NCBI RefSeq assembly: GCF_042653765.1
Contig: NZ_JBHSEZ010000001.1
Location: 124,001 to 188,000, forward strand
Source of the DNA: Castellaniella denitrificans
GTDB lineage: Bacteria; Pseudomonadota; Gammaproteobacteria; Burkholderiales; Burkholderiaceae_B
Length of the DNA stretch: 64,000 nucleotides
Direction: 5' to 3'
Each line of letters starts with the position of its first letter. Positions within the stretch are counted from its first letter, which is position 1. The notes beneath the pieces were generated by a model. It searched no databases. It saw only the letters and a list, made by a program, of their open reading frames with translations, and was not told the origin of the DNA. Shown here piece by piece: positions 15,744 to 25,239 of the stretch. A program made the translations under genes and the position numbers.

Positions 15744-16322
15744 TCAATGCTGGATGCGCGTCCCCAGCACCGCCAGGAACCGGGCGATCCAGGCCGGATG
15801 CGCGGGCCAGGCCGGCGCCGTCACCAGATTGCCGTCCGTATGCGCCTGGTCCACCGCGATGTCGGCATAGCGGCCGCCCGCCAGGCGGACTTCCGCCGCG
15901 CAGGCCGGATACGCGGAGCAGGTGCGGCCCTGGAGCACGCCGGCCGCGGCCAGCAGCTGCGCCCCGTGGCAGATCGCCGCGATGGGCTTTCCGGCGGCGT
16001 CGAAATGCTGCACGATGGCCAGCACGCGCTCGTCCATGCGCAGGTATTCGGGGGCGCGGCCGCCCGGGATCACCAGCCCGTCGTAGGCCATTGCATCCAC
16101 CGCGTCGAAATCCCGGTTGACGGTGAAGCGGTGTCCGGGCTTTTCGCTGTAGGTCTGGGCGCCGTCGAAATCGTGGACGGCCGTAGCCACCCATTCGCCC
16201 GCCTTCTTGCCCGGGCACACCGCGTCGACCTCGTGCCCCACGGCCCGCAGCGCCTGGAACGGCACCATGGCCTCGTAGTCCTCGACATAGTCGCCCACCA
16301 GCATCAGCAGTTTTTTCGCCAT
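15744..16322 (-). CDS. DJ-1/PfpI family protein
   Basis: A 192-residue protein of the DJ-1/PfpI superfamily. It opens with KKLLMLVGDYVEDYEAM, containing the conserved acidic residue; the nucleophile elbow is AAICHGAQLLAAAGV with the reactive cysteine followed by histidine; GLVIPGGRAPEYLR is also typical. AGGAGA lies upstream of the ATG at 16322. Members act as glyoxalases/deglycases, peptidases or chaperones; which one cannot be told. It is divergent from the ene-reductase, which would fit a response to reactive carbonyls. Confidence 0.87.
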   Translation of the reverse strand: MAKKLLMLVGDYVEDYEAMVPFQALRAVGHEVDAVCPGKKAGEWVATAVHDFDGAQTYSEKPGHRFTVNRDFDAVDAMAYDGLVIPGGRAPEYLRMDERVLAIVQHFDAAGKPIAAICHGAQLLAAAGVLQGRTCSAYPACAAEVRLAGGRYADIAVDQAHTDGNLVTAPAWPAHPAWIARFLAVLGTRIQH

Positions 16323-16535
16323 CGTTCGTCTCCTGTGTTGAATGATCCCGGGCCGGTCCCCGGCGCATGGACATCGGCGGTCGAATCCCGCATCCGGGCA
16401 CCGCACCCGTCCATTGTGGCGCCCCGGGCCGGCGCCCGGGTGGTATTCCCATACCGCCGCGCGCCGGCGCGGCGGGTCTTGGAAACCGCCGTTCCGGCCC
16501 CATCTGCTGTCTGTTCAACCGACGGAAAATCCCCC

Positions 16536-17606
16536 ATGCCCACCCTGTTCGATCCGCTCCAGCTCGGCGACCTGCCGCTGCCCAACCGCATCATCATGGC
16601 GCCCCTGACCCGCTGCCGGGCCGAGCCCGGGCGCGTTCCAGGCGAACTGATGGTCGAATACTATCGCCAGCGCGCCGGCGCGGGCCTCATCATCAGCGAA
16701 GCCACCTCCGTCACCCCGATGGGCGTGGGCTATCCGGACACCCCGGGCATCTGGTCCGACGCCCAGGTCGATGGCTGGAAGAAAGTCACCGCCGCCGTGC
16801 ACGCGGCGGGCGGACGCATCGTCCTGCAGCTCTGGCACGTGGGCCGCATTTCCGACCCCCTGTACCTGGACGGCGCCACGCCGGTCGCGCCCAGCGCCAT
16901 CCAGCCCGCCGGCACCGTCAGCCTGGTGCGCCCGAAGAAGGCCTACGTCACGCCCCGCGCCCTGGACGCCGGGGAAATCCCCGGCATCGTCGACGCCTAC
17001 CGGCGCGGCGCGGAAAACGCCCGGGCGGCCGGCTTCGACGGGGTGGAGATCCATGCCGCCAACGGCTACCTGATCGACCAGTTCCTGCAGAGCCGCACCA
17101 ACCGGCGCATCGACGCCTACGGCGGCCCAGTCGAGAACCGCGCCCGCCTGCTGCTGGAGATCACGGACGCGGTCCTGGAAACCTGGGCGCCCGGCCGGGT
17201 CGGCGTCCACCTGTCCCCCCGGGGCGACAGCCACGACATGGGCGACGACCGGCCGGCCGAGACCTTCGGCTACGTGGCCGAGGCCCTGGGCCGGCGCGGC
17301 ATCGCCTTCCTGTGCCTGCGCGAATACGAGGGCCCGGACAGCCTGGGACCGATGCTGCGCGAGAAATTCCCGGGCCGCTTCATCGCCAACGAGGCCTTCG
17401 ACCAGGACAAGGCGGCCGATTGGCTGGCGCGGGGCCGCGCCGACGCGGTCGCCTTCGGCCGGCTGTTCATCGCCAACCCCGATCTGCCTGTCCGTTTCGC
17501 CCAGGAAGCGCCGTTGAACGAACCCCGGCCGGAACTGTTCTACGCCTCGGGCGCCGAGGGCTACACCGACTACCCGGCGCTGGAAGGCTGCGGGACCGCC
17601 GCCTGA
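16536..17606 (+). CDS. nemA: Old yellow enzyme family ene-reductase (NemA-like)
   Basis: A 356-residue FMN-dependent oxidoreductase that reduces activated C=C bonds and some nitro compounds using NAD(P)H. Family motifs: NRIIMAPLTRCRAEPG at the start, LWHVGRISDP, the substrate-binding His/Asn pair in EIHAANGYLIDQFLQ, NRRIDAYGGPVENR, and the FMN phosphate region ADAVAFGRLFIANPDLP. The length is typical. A frame open far upstream on this strand is not coding. The gene is divergent from the PfpI gene with a 213-base gap. Confidence 0.93.
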   Translation: MPTLFDPLQLGDLPLPNRIIMAPLTRCRAEPGRVPGELMVEYYRQRAGAGLIISEATSVTPMGVGYPDTPGIWSDAQVDGWKKVTAAVHAAGGRIVLQLWHVGRISDPLYLDGATPVAPSAIQPAGTVSLVRPKKAYVTPRALDAGEIPGIVDAYRRGAENARAAGFDGVEIHAANGYLIDQFLQSRTNRRIDAYGGPVENRARLLLEITDAVLETWAPGRVGVHLSPRGDSHDMGDDRPAETFGYVAEALGRRGIAFLCLREYEGPDSLGPMLREKFPGRFIANEAFDQDKAADWLARGRADAVAFGRLFIANPDLPVRFAQEAPLNEPRPELFYASGAEGYTDYPALEGCGTAA

Positions 17607-17704
17607 GGCGGCCCAGGCATCGCCACGGGAAAGGCGCTCCACCGCGCCCCGCGGCCGATCCGGCCCCGGGTCCGCTCAGTCCCGCCTGAATCGGGTTCCT
17701 GCGG

Positions 17705-18328
17705 CTATTCCACGCTGGCGTCGATCAGGCGCGCCGCCACGTCCGCCAGATGCCGCACCGGCCCCTCCGGACCGAGCATCTGGCTGGACACATAAGCGCC
17801 CTCCAGCAGAAGCTGCAGGCCGTCGCCCAGCGCCTCGGGGTCGCGCGCGCCCATCCGGCGCGCCAGATCGACCAGGCGCTCGCGCACTTTCCGCTTGTTG
17901 GCCACCGCCACCCGCCGGGCCGGATGCTCGGGCTCGGGATATTCGACACAGGCGTTGGTCAGCCCGCAGCCCCGGTATCCCGGCTGGCCGGTCCGTTCGG
18001 CCAGGCCGGTGAAATAGGCCAGGACCTGCGCGCGCGGATCGTCCGGATGGACAGCGGCCGCCGCGTCGAAACGACGCCAGAACTCGTGCTCGTAATCCCG
18101 CAGGTAGGCCGCGGCCAGTTCATCCTTCGAGGCGAAGCTGCGATAGAGGCTGGGCTTGGTCACGCCCGCCTCGGCCACGATGGCATCCACGCCCACCGCC
18201 CGGATTCCCTGGCGGTAGAACAGGTCCTGCGCGCTGCGGCGGATGCGGTCGGCCGCGCGCGGCGGCTCCGCCCGCGGCCCGGGTTTCCGGCCATCCGGCC
18301 GTAATGCGGCTCGCGCTGTCTTTTTCAT
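17705..18328 (-). CDS. TetR family transcriptional repressor
   Basis: A 207-residue regulator. The N-terminal helix-turn-helix is RIRRSAQDLFYRQGIRAVGV...IVAEAGVTKPSLYRSFASKDEL, the standard TetR pattern ending at KDELAAAYL. The ligand domain has GCGLTNACVEYPEPEHPARR, common in repressors of efflux or redox genes. Start ATG at 18328; a basic tail MKKTARAALRPDGRKP precedes the domain. It is transcribed divergently from an MFS pump, and a perfect palindromic operator lies between them, so it almost certainly represses both. Confidence 0.92.
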   Translation of the reverse strand: MKKTARAALRPDGRKPGPRAEPPRAADRIRRSAQDLFYRQGIRAVGVDAIVAEAGVTKPSLYRSFASKDELAAAYLRDYEHEFWRRFDAAAAVHPDDPRAQVLAYFTGLAERTGQPGYRGCGLTNACVEYPEPEHPARRVAVANKRKVRERLVDLARRMGARDPEALGDGLQLLLEGAYVSSQMLGPEGPVRHLADVAARLIDASVE

Positions 18329-18344
18329 GGTTCTGCTTGACGAT

Positions 18345-18395
18345 GTTACTGACCGGTACGTATTATAATCCGTCCCGAACGTACCGGTCAGTAAC
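18345..18395. promoter_or_regulatory. TetR operator in the tetR/MFS intergenic region
   Basis: Two perfect 17-base inverted arms, GTTACTGACCGGTACGT (18345-18361) and ACGTACCGGTCAGTAAC (18379-18395), separated by 17 bases. TATAAT at 18364-18369 lies in the spacer and could be the -10 of the MFS gene, whose ATG is at 18401. Each arm also contains the self-complementary ACCGGT core, so two repressor dimers could bind. Confidence 0.85.
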
Positions 18396-18400
18396 ATACC

Positions 18401-19690
18401 ATGCCCCCTCCCGCCAACACCGCCCCCATTCCCCGCCTGGGCCAGCGCTACGCCTTCGTGGTGGTCGGCGTCATCTTCCTCTGCCTGCTGTTCTCGGCCG
18501 GGCTGCGCGCCACGCCCAGCGTGCTGCTCGATCCCCTGGAGCAAGCCTTCGGCTGGAGCCGGGCGACCATCTCGCTGGCGGCCGCCATCGGCATCTTCTT
18601 CTACGGCATGGCAGGCCCCTTCGCCGCCGCCGCCATGGACCATTTCGGCCTGCGCCGCGTGCTGCTGACAGCCCTGGTCATCATGGCGGCATCCTCCGCT
18701 GCCAGCGCCTACATGACCCGGACCTGGCATCTCATCGTCCTGTGGGGCTTCTTCTCGGGGCTGGGCTCGGGCGCCGTCGCCGCCGTGCTGGGCGCCACCA
18801 TCGCCAACCGCTGGTTCGTCAGGCACCGCGGCCTGGCCATGGGGATCCTGACCGCCAGCACCGCCACCGGCAACCTGGTCTTCCTGCCCGCGCTGGCCGC
18901 CCTGGCCTCGTCCGGCGACTGGACGCGCGCCGTCTGGGCCGTGGCCATCGCCATGACGCTCATGGTGCCGCTGGTCTGGCGGCTGGTGCCCGGGCGCCCG
19001 TCCGACGTGGGCCTGCTACCCTACGGCGCCGACCCCGCCAACCCGCCCGCGCCCGCCGCGCCGCGCACCGGCCTGCTGGCCGCCACCTTCGGCGCGCTCG
19101 GCCGCGCCAGCCGCACCCGCGCCTTCTGGTACCTGTTCGCCACCTTCTGGGTCTGCGGCTTCACCACCAACGGCCTGGTGGGCACGCACCTGATCGCGAT
19201 GTGCGGCGACCACGGCATCCTCCCGGTCCAGGCCGCGGGCCTGCTCGCGCTGATGGGCGTGTTCGACCTGGTCGGCACCACGGCCTCGGGCTGGCTCACC
19301 GACCGCTACGATCCGCGCAAGCTGCTCTTCGTCTACTACGGCCTGCGCGGCGTCTCGCTGATGGTGCTGCCCTATACCGATTTCTCGCTCTACAGCCTGT
19401 CCATCTTCGCCATCTTCTACGGCCTGGACTGGATCGCCACCGTGCCGCCCACGCTGCGCCTGGCCACCGACGTCTTCGGCGACCGAGACGCCCCGGTGGT
19501 GTTCGGCTGGATCGTCGCCGGCCACCAGATCGGCGCCGCCACGGCGGCCTGGATGGGCGGCTTCGTGCGCGAGGTGTCCGGCAGCTACCTGATGGCCTTC
19601 GTGCTTTCGGGCGCCACCGGCATCGTCGCCGCCGTGATCGCACTGATGATCAAGCGCCAGCGCGTGGCGGGAGGACTGGCGGCGGCCTGA
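18401..19690 (+). CDS. Major facilitator superfamily transporter
   Basis: A 429-residue protein with about twelve membrane segments. The first half has the MFS motif-A-like loop between helices 2 and 3 (PFAAAAMDHFGLRRVLL) and the second half TTASGWLTDRYDPRKLLFVY. The proline/alanine-rich cytoplasmic loop lies near residues 208-220. It resembles the monocarboxylate/oxalate-formate-like antiporter branch. It is controlled by the divergent TetR gene, so it is probably an exporter induced by its substrate, which is unknown. A strong terminator follows. Confidence 0.92.
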   Translation: MPPPANTAPIPRLGQRYAFVVVGVIFLCLLFSAGLRATPSVLLDPLEQAFGWSRATISLAAAIGIFFYGMAGPFAAAAMDHFGLRRVLLTALVIMAASSAASAYMTRTWHLIVLWGFFSGLGSGAVAAVLGATIANRWFVRHRGLAMGILTASTATGNLVFLPALAALASSGDWTRAVWAVAIAMTLMVPLVWRLVPGRPSDVGLLPYGADPANPPAPAAPRTGLLAATFGALGRASRTRAFWYLFATFWVCGFTTNGLVGTHLIAMCGDHGILPVQAAGLLALMGVFDLVGTTASGWLTDRYDPRKLLFVYYGLRGVSLMVLPYTDFSLYSLSIFAIFYGLDWIATVPPTLRLATDVFGDRDAPVVFGWIVAGHQIGAATAAWMGGFVREVSGSYLMAFVLSGATGIVAAVIALMIKRQRVAGGLAAA

Positions 19691-19713
19691 GCGGCGGCAC
19701 GCGCCGGCAAACG

Positions 19714-19745
19714 AATGGGCCCTTGGTTTTCGCCAAGGGCCCATT
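19714..19745. terminator. Terminator between MFS gene and tRNA-Ser
   Basis: Perfect 13-bp inverted repeat AATGGGCCCTTGG / CCAAGGGCCCATT with a 6-base loop (TTTTCG). It is followed by GCTTT on the plus strand and CGTTTG on the minus strand, so it can end both the MFS transcript and the facing tRNA-Ser transcript. Confidence 0.8.
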
Positions 19746-19754
19746 GCTTTGAAA

Positions 19755-19846
<92 letters not shown>

Positions 19847-20002
19847 GGGTACGACGCATTGCGAGTCGAGTCGCGCATCATAGCATGAATCCGCGCGGCA
19901 CGCGGCCGGCCTCCCGGCCCGCCGCGCCGGCGGCGGGCCGTTGCCCGCCCCCTTCTTCTGGCCTATAGTGGACTCAGGCATAAACGCAGCCGGAGGTCCG
20001 CC

Positions 20003-20371
20003 ATGAACATCCAAGCCCTGCATTTCGTGCTCGACATCGACGGCAACGGTTCGGTCGCCGGATGGGAGATCATCGAAGCCCTGAAATGGGGCTTTTCCCT
20101 GCCCGGCCGCTTGATGGTCGAAGGCCTGGGCAACATCCCGCTCGTCGCCGACACCTTCCACATCCAGGCCTCGGCCGCCACCGGATACGCCAGCTTCCAC
20201 AGCCTGTGGGCCACGGTCCTGACCCTGCTGTTCTGGGTCGGCTGCCTGGTCCTGATCACGCGCATCGGCGCCGACCGGAAAGCGGCCGACGCGGCCGCCC
20301 CCGACACGGCGTCGGCCCCGGGCACGCCCGGCATGCCGCACTATCGCGGCCCGAAGGCCCGCAAGACGTAG
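20003..20371 (+). CDS. Small membrane protein with a single EF-hand-like loop
   Basis: A 122-residue hypothetical protein. Residues 10-21 form a textbook EF-hand loop, DIDGNGSVAGWE, with Asp, Asp, Asn, Ser and a final Glu at positions 1, 3, 5, 7 and 12. One membrane helix lies near residues 67-88 (LWATVLTLLFWVGCLVLITR), and a Pro/Ala-rich tail ends MPHYRGPKARKT. A GGAGG site precedes the ATG. Function unknown; calcium binding is inferred from the motif alone. It lies between tRNA-Ser and serS on the opposite strand to both. Confidence 0.75.
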   Translation: MNIQALHFVLDIDGNGSVAGWEIIEALKWGFSLPGRLMVEGLGNIPLVADTFHIQASAATGYASFHSLWATVLTLLFWVGCLVLITRIGADRKAADAAAPDTASAPGTPGMPHYRGPKARKT

Positions 20372-20470
20372 GTCCGGCGGAAGGCGCCCGCCGCGTCGGC
20401 CGCCCGGAGCGTCTCCCGGCCATCCGCCGGGCGGTGGCCGCCGAAAGACAACCCCGCCCCGCCCGGCCGC

Positions 20471-21808
<1,338 letters not shown>

Positions 21809-21927
21809 GGCGAGGTGACGGAGATTCGTGAAAGAGGGTATTGTATTCAATCCCGCCCCCGCCCCGGCGGGGCCGCGCCGCGCGGCGTCCGGGACGGCGG
21901 GCATCGCCTCAGGAAAGGAGTCTTCCC

Positions 21928-22527
21928 ATGTCCAAAGTGCTGGTGCTCTATCACTCGACCTACGGTCACATCGAAACCATGGCCCAGGCCGTCGCCGAAG
22001 GCGCCCGCTCGACGGGCGCCACCGTCGACATCAAGCGCGTGCCGGAACTGGTCCCCGAAGACATCGCCCGCAAGTCCGGCTACAAGCTCGACCAGGCCGC
22101 GCCCGTGGCCCAGGTCAAGGACCTGGCCGACTACGACGCCATCCTGATCGGCTGCGGCACCCGCTTCGGGCGCATGTGCTCGCAGATGGCGAACTTCCTC
22201 GACCAAGCGGGCGGCCTGTGGGCCAGCGGCCAGTTGAACGGCAAGGTGGGCGCGGCCTTCACCAGCACCGCCACGCAGCACGGCGGCCAGGAAATGACGC
22301 TGTTCTCCATCATCGCGAACATGCTGCACTTCGGCTTCGTCGTCGTGGGCCTGCCCTACAGCTTCCAGGGCCAGATGCGCCTGGACGAAGTCACCGGCGG
22401 CGCGCCCTACGGGGCTTCCACCATCGCCGGAGGCGACGGCTCGCGCAAGCCCTCCGCCAACGAACTGGACGGCGCCCGCTTCCAGGGCAAGCACGCGGCG
22501 GAAGTGGCGAACAAGCTGTTCGGGTGA
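21928..22527 (+). CDS. wrbA: NAD(P)H:quinone oxidoreductase, WrbA type
   Basis: A 199-residue flavodoxin-like enzyme that reduces quinones by two electrons using FMN and protects against redox cycling. The FMN phosphate loop is LYHSTYGHIETMA, followed by the WrbA-specific GCGTRFGRMCSQM, TSTATQHGGQE and PYGASTIAG blocks. AAGGAG lies upstream of the ATG at 21928. Divergent from serS. The antitoxin operon begins just after its stop. Confidence 0.95.
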   Translation: MSKVLVLYHSTYGHIETMAQAVAEGARSTGATVDIKRVPELVPEDIARKSGYKLDQAAPVAQVKDLADYDAILIGCGTRFGRMCSQMANFLDQAGGLWASGQLNGKVGAAFTSTATQHGGQEMTLFSIIANMLHFGFVVVGLPYSFQGQMRLDEVTGGAPYGASTIAGGDGSRKPSANELDGARFQGKHAAEVANKLFG

Positions 22528-22537
22528 TTTTGTCTTA

Positions 22538-22592
22538 TTGACCCGAATGCAGGGTCAACCTAAGATGCATTACAAATGCGATGCATCTTAGG
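22538..22592 (+). promoter_or_regulatory. Antitoxin promoter with overlapping palindromic operator
   Basis: A -35 box TTGACC (22538-22543), 17-base spacer and -10 TAAGAT (22561-22566) precede the antitoxin. A perfect 12-base inverted repeat, CCTAAGATGCAT (22559-22570) and ATGCATCTTAGG (22581-22592), covers the -10 and runs into the AGGAG ribosome site (22590-22594). This is the expected layout for autorepression by a ribbon-helix-helix antitoxin. Confidence 0.8.
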
Positions 22593-22603
22593 AGCGATCC
22601 CTC

Positions 22604-22882
22604 ATGGCGAAAACCGCGACCCTGCCCTCTCTCCGTGTGGACCCGCAACTGCGCCACGATGCCGAGACCGTCCTGAAAGAAGGCGAAAGCCTGTCCCAGT
22701 TGATCGAGTCCGCCGTCCGTGACCAGGTGGCATTGCGCCGCCACCAGGCCGAATTCCTGGCGCGCGGCCTGGCGGCCCGCGACAGGGCTCGCGAGACCGG
22801 CCGCTACGTGTCGCCCAACAGCGTGCTGGAGCAACTGCAATCCCGCCTGCAAGCCGCCCGGCAAAAAACCGGCCGCGCATGA
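22604..22882 (+). CDS. Ribbon-helix-helix antitoxin of a ParE-type module
   Basis: A 92-residue protein with an N-terminal RHH-like segment (ATLPSLRVDPQLRHDAETVL, GESLSQLIESAVRDQV) and a charged C-terminal tail (RHQAEFLARGLAARDRARET) that would wrap the toxin, as in YlcI/YnfO or ParD-type antitoxins. It overlaps the start of a ParE-like reading frame by four bases (ATGA). The palindrome over its promoter suggests autorepression. The gene is intact although its toxin is not. Confidence 0.82.
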   Translation: MAKTATLPSLRVDPQLRHDAETVLKEGESLSQLIESAVRDQVALRRHQAEFLARGLAARDRARETGRYVSPNSVLEQLQSRLQAARQKTGRA

Positions 22883-23060
22883 GCCATACCGTCCGCCTGA
22901 CCGAAGAGGCCCAGGCCGATCTGCTGCGGCTCTACGATTTTCTGCTGGAGCAGGACCCGGACACGATTCGCGTGGCCGAGTCGCGCTGTTCGAAATCGAA
23001 CCTGACGGCCTGGTGACCATTCTCGCCGTCCGGCATCAGCGGGAATCGGACTACCGCTGA
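22879..23060 (+). pseudogene. Remnant of a ParE/RelE-type toxin, internally deleted and frameshifted
   Basis: The first frame reads MSHTVRLTEEAQADLLRLYD and continues to about residue 36 in typical ParE style, then runs off family sequence and stops at 23016. A second frame from about 22976 to 23060 reads VALFEIEPDGLVTILAVRHQ and RESDYR, the usual C-terminal end of the same family. The normal length is about 95-105 residues; roughly 40 central residues are missing and the two halves are out of frame. The end overlaps the 3' end of rarA. Confidence 0.8.
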
Positions 23061-24472
23061 TCGCGGGGCTTGCCGGACGGAGCGCCGGCCGCCTCCTCGT
23101 CCCACGCCCGCAGTTGCGCCAGCTTCTCGCCGATCTTCAGTTCCAGGCCCCGGGGCGCCGGCCGGTACCAGCCCGGCTCGGCCATGCCTTCGGGCAGGTA
23201 GGTTTCCCCGGCCGCATAGGCGTTGGGCTCGTCGTGGGCGTAGCGGTACTCATGCCCGTAGCCGAGCTCTTTCATGAGCTTCGTGGGCGCATTTCTCAAG
23301 TGCACCGGCACCTCGCGGCTGCGGTCCTGCTTCACGAAGGCGCGCGCCCGGTTGTAGGCCATGTAGCCGGCGTTGCTCTTGGCGGCGACCGCCATGTAGA
23401 TCACGGCCTGGCCCAGGGCCAGTTCGCCTTCCGGCGAACCCAGGCGCTCGTAGGTGTCGGCCGCGTCGTTGGCGATCTGTATGGCTCTCGGATCGGCCAG
23501 GCCGATGTCCTCCCAGGCCATGCGCACGATGCGCCGCGCCAGGTAGCGCGGATCGGCGCCGCCGTCCAGCATGCGCGTCAGCCAGTACAGCGCGGCGTCC
23601 GGGTGGGAGCCGCGCACCGATTTGTGCAGCGCCGAGATCTGGTCGTAGAAGTTGTCGCCGCCCTTGTCGAAGCGGCGGCTGTTCAAGGTCAGCGCAGAGC
23701 GGATGAAGTCGGCGTCGATGCGCGTCGCGCCGGCCGCGCCCGCCGCGGTGGCGCACTGCTCCAGCAGGTTCAGGAAGCGGCGCGCGTCGCCGTCGGCGTA
23801 GCCCACGAGGGTGTCGACGGCGCCCTCGTCGAATTCCAGGTGCCCCAGCCCGCCGGCGGTCCGCGCCCGCTCCAGCAGTTGGCGCAGCTCGTCGTCGGAC
23901 AGCGGTTCGAGCACGTAGACCTGGGCGCGCGACAGCAGGGCGGAATTGACCTCGAAGGAGGGGTTTTCCGTGGTCGCCCCGATGAAGATCACCAGGCCCG
24001 ATTCGGCGTAGGGCAGCAGGGCGTCCTGCTGGGACTTGTTGAAGCGGTGGATCTCGTCCACGAACAGGATGGTGCGCCGTCCCGCCGCGCGGTGCTGGCG
24101 GGCCAGGTCGATGGCCGCGCGGATGTCCTTGACTCCCGAGAAGACCGCCGACAGGGCGATGAACTCGCAGTCGAAGGCATCGGCCATCAGGCGCGCCAGG
24201 GTCGTCTTGCCGACGCCGGGCGGCCCCCACAGGATCATGGAATGCGGCGTGCCGGATTCGAAGGCCAGGCGCAGCGGGCGGCCCGGCCCCAGCAGGTGGG
24301 TCTGGCCGACGACCTCGTCCAGGGTGCGGGGGCGCAGGGATTCGGCCAGGGGCGTGCCGGCGGCGTGGTCCTCGGCGGGACTGCCCCGCCGGCCCTTGGC
24401 GCCGGACCGGGCGGGTGGCGCCGCGCCCGCGAGATCCGGATCGTCGCCCAGCAGATCGCCCTGATTCGCCAT
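23051..24472 (-). CDS. rarA: Replication-associated recombination AAA+ ATPase
   Basis: A 473-residue RarA/MgsA/WRNIP1 family ATPase that acts at stalled replication forks with SSB. Walker A is GPPGVGKTTLA, Walker B ILFVDEIHRFNKSQQDALLP, sensor 1 GATTENPSFEVN, and the C-terminal RarA domain contains HKSVRGSHPDAALYWLTRML. ATG 24472 is taken as start in preference to a GTG one codon earlier. It lies 18 bases after lolA and is probably co-transcribed with ftsK-lolA, a common betaproteobacterial order. Confidence 0.95.
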   Translation of the reverse strand: MANQGDLLGDDPDLAGAAPPARSGAKGRRGSPAEDHAAGTPLAESLRPRTLDEVVGQTHLLGPGRPLRLAFESGTPHSMILWGPPGVGKTTLARLMADAFDCEFIALSAVFSGVKDIRAAIDLARQHRAAGRRTILFVDEIHRFNKSQQDALLPYAESGLVIFIGATTENPSFEVNSALLSRAQVYVLEPLSDDELRQLLERARTAGGLGHLEFDEGAVDTLVGYADGDARRFLNLLEQCATAAGAAGATRIDADFIRSALTLNSRRFDKGGDNFYDQISALHKSVRGSHPDAALYWLTRMLDGGADPRYLARRIVRMAWEDIGLADPRAIQIANDAADTYERLGSPEGELALGQAVIYMAVAAKSNAGYMAYNRARAFVKQDRSREVPVHLRNAPTKLMKELGYGHEYRYAHDEPNAYAAGETYLPEGMAEPGWYRPAPRGLELKIGEKLAQLRAWDEEAAGAPSGKPRDQR

Positions 24473-24490
24473 CACGAGGTCCCGTTCACA

Positions 24491-25195
24491 CTAATCCATC
24501 TTCACCAGATCGGCGCCCTGGGGCACCGCGAACCGGAACTGTCCGGCGGGAATGTCGGGATTGGCCTTCAGGCCGGTGAAGACGATGCGCGAGACCTGGC
24601 CGAAGGCGTCCAGCAGTTCCAGCCGCCGGGGCAGGCCGTCGGAAAAAGCGATGTCCGCGTGGACGAAACCGGCGTCCGGCGTCTTGGGCACGGCGCGCAG
24701 CCACTGCAGCCCGTCGCGGTCGGGCCGGGACTGGAGGTCGAAGGCGTCCCCCAGCGAGCCCGAGCCGAACAGCAGCGCGGCCGGCGAGGCGCCGACGGCC
24801 TGGCTGGCGCGCCGCTCGGTGACCTGCTCCAGGTCCGGATCGTACTGGTAGACGTGCCGGCCGTCGGACACGATCAGCTGTTCGTAGGGCGCGCGGACTT
24901 CCCAGCGGAACTTGCCGGGCCGCTGGAAGGCGAAGGCGCCGCTTTGCGGCTTCTGGGCGGCTCCCTTGGCGTCGGTGCGCTCCTGGCTGAACTGGCCGGT
25001 GGCCGACTGGACGCGGTCCACGAAGGACTGCAGCTGGGCGCGGGCATCGGCCGCGGCCAGGGCCAGGCCCGGCAGGCAGGCCAGCAGCGCGGCGGCGCAG
25101 GCCGTCCGCCAGCCGGAAGGACGCCGCCCGCCGCGGGCGGGCCGAAGACCGCGCCGGGCCGGATCACATTGCATGGCAGACATCTTCATATCCAT
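24491..25195 (-). CDS. lolA: Outer-membrane lipoprotein carrier protein
   Basis: A 234-residue periplasmic chaperone that ferries lipoproteins from LolCDE to LolB. A long N-terminus (about 30 basic/polar residues) precedes the hydrophobic signal core TACAAALLACLPGLALA, cleaved near AAADA. The mature protein shows the LolA pattern: LQSFVDRVQSATGQFSQERT, GAFAFQRPGKFRWEVRAPYEQLIVSDGRHVYQYDPDLEQV. The true start may be a later Met (25189 or 25180), since the N-terminus is longer than usual. Between ftsK and rarA on the same strand. Confidence 0.92.
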   Translation of the reverse strand: MDMKMSAMQCDPARRGLRPARGGRRPSGWRTACAAALLACLPGLALAAADARAQLQSFVDRVQSATGQFSQERTDAKGAAQKPQSGAFAFQRPGKFRWEVRAPYEQLIVSDGRHVYQYDPDLEQVTERRASQAVGASPAALLFGSGSLGDAFDLQSRPDRDGLQWLRAVPKTPDAGFVHADIAFSDGLPRRLELLDAFGQVSRIVFTGLKANPDIPAGQFRFAVPQGADLVKMD

Positions 25196-25239
25196 CCGAT
25201 TCGAGAGTTCAGGCCGGCCGGCCCGCATCGGCCGGGGAT

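Noticed and set aside
14742..16535. Upstream extension of the ene-reductase frame over several minus-strand genes
   Set aside because: No homology to the family before MPTLFDPL at 16536, and the region is coding on the other strand.
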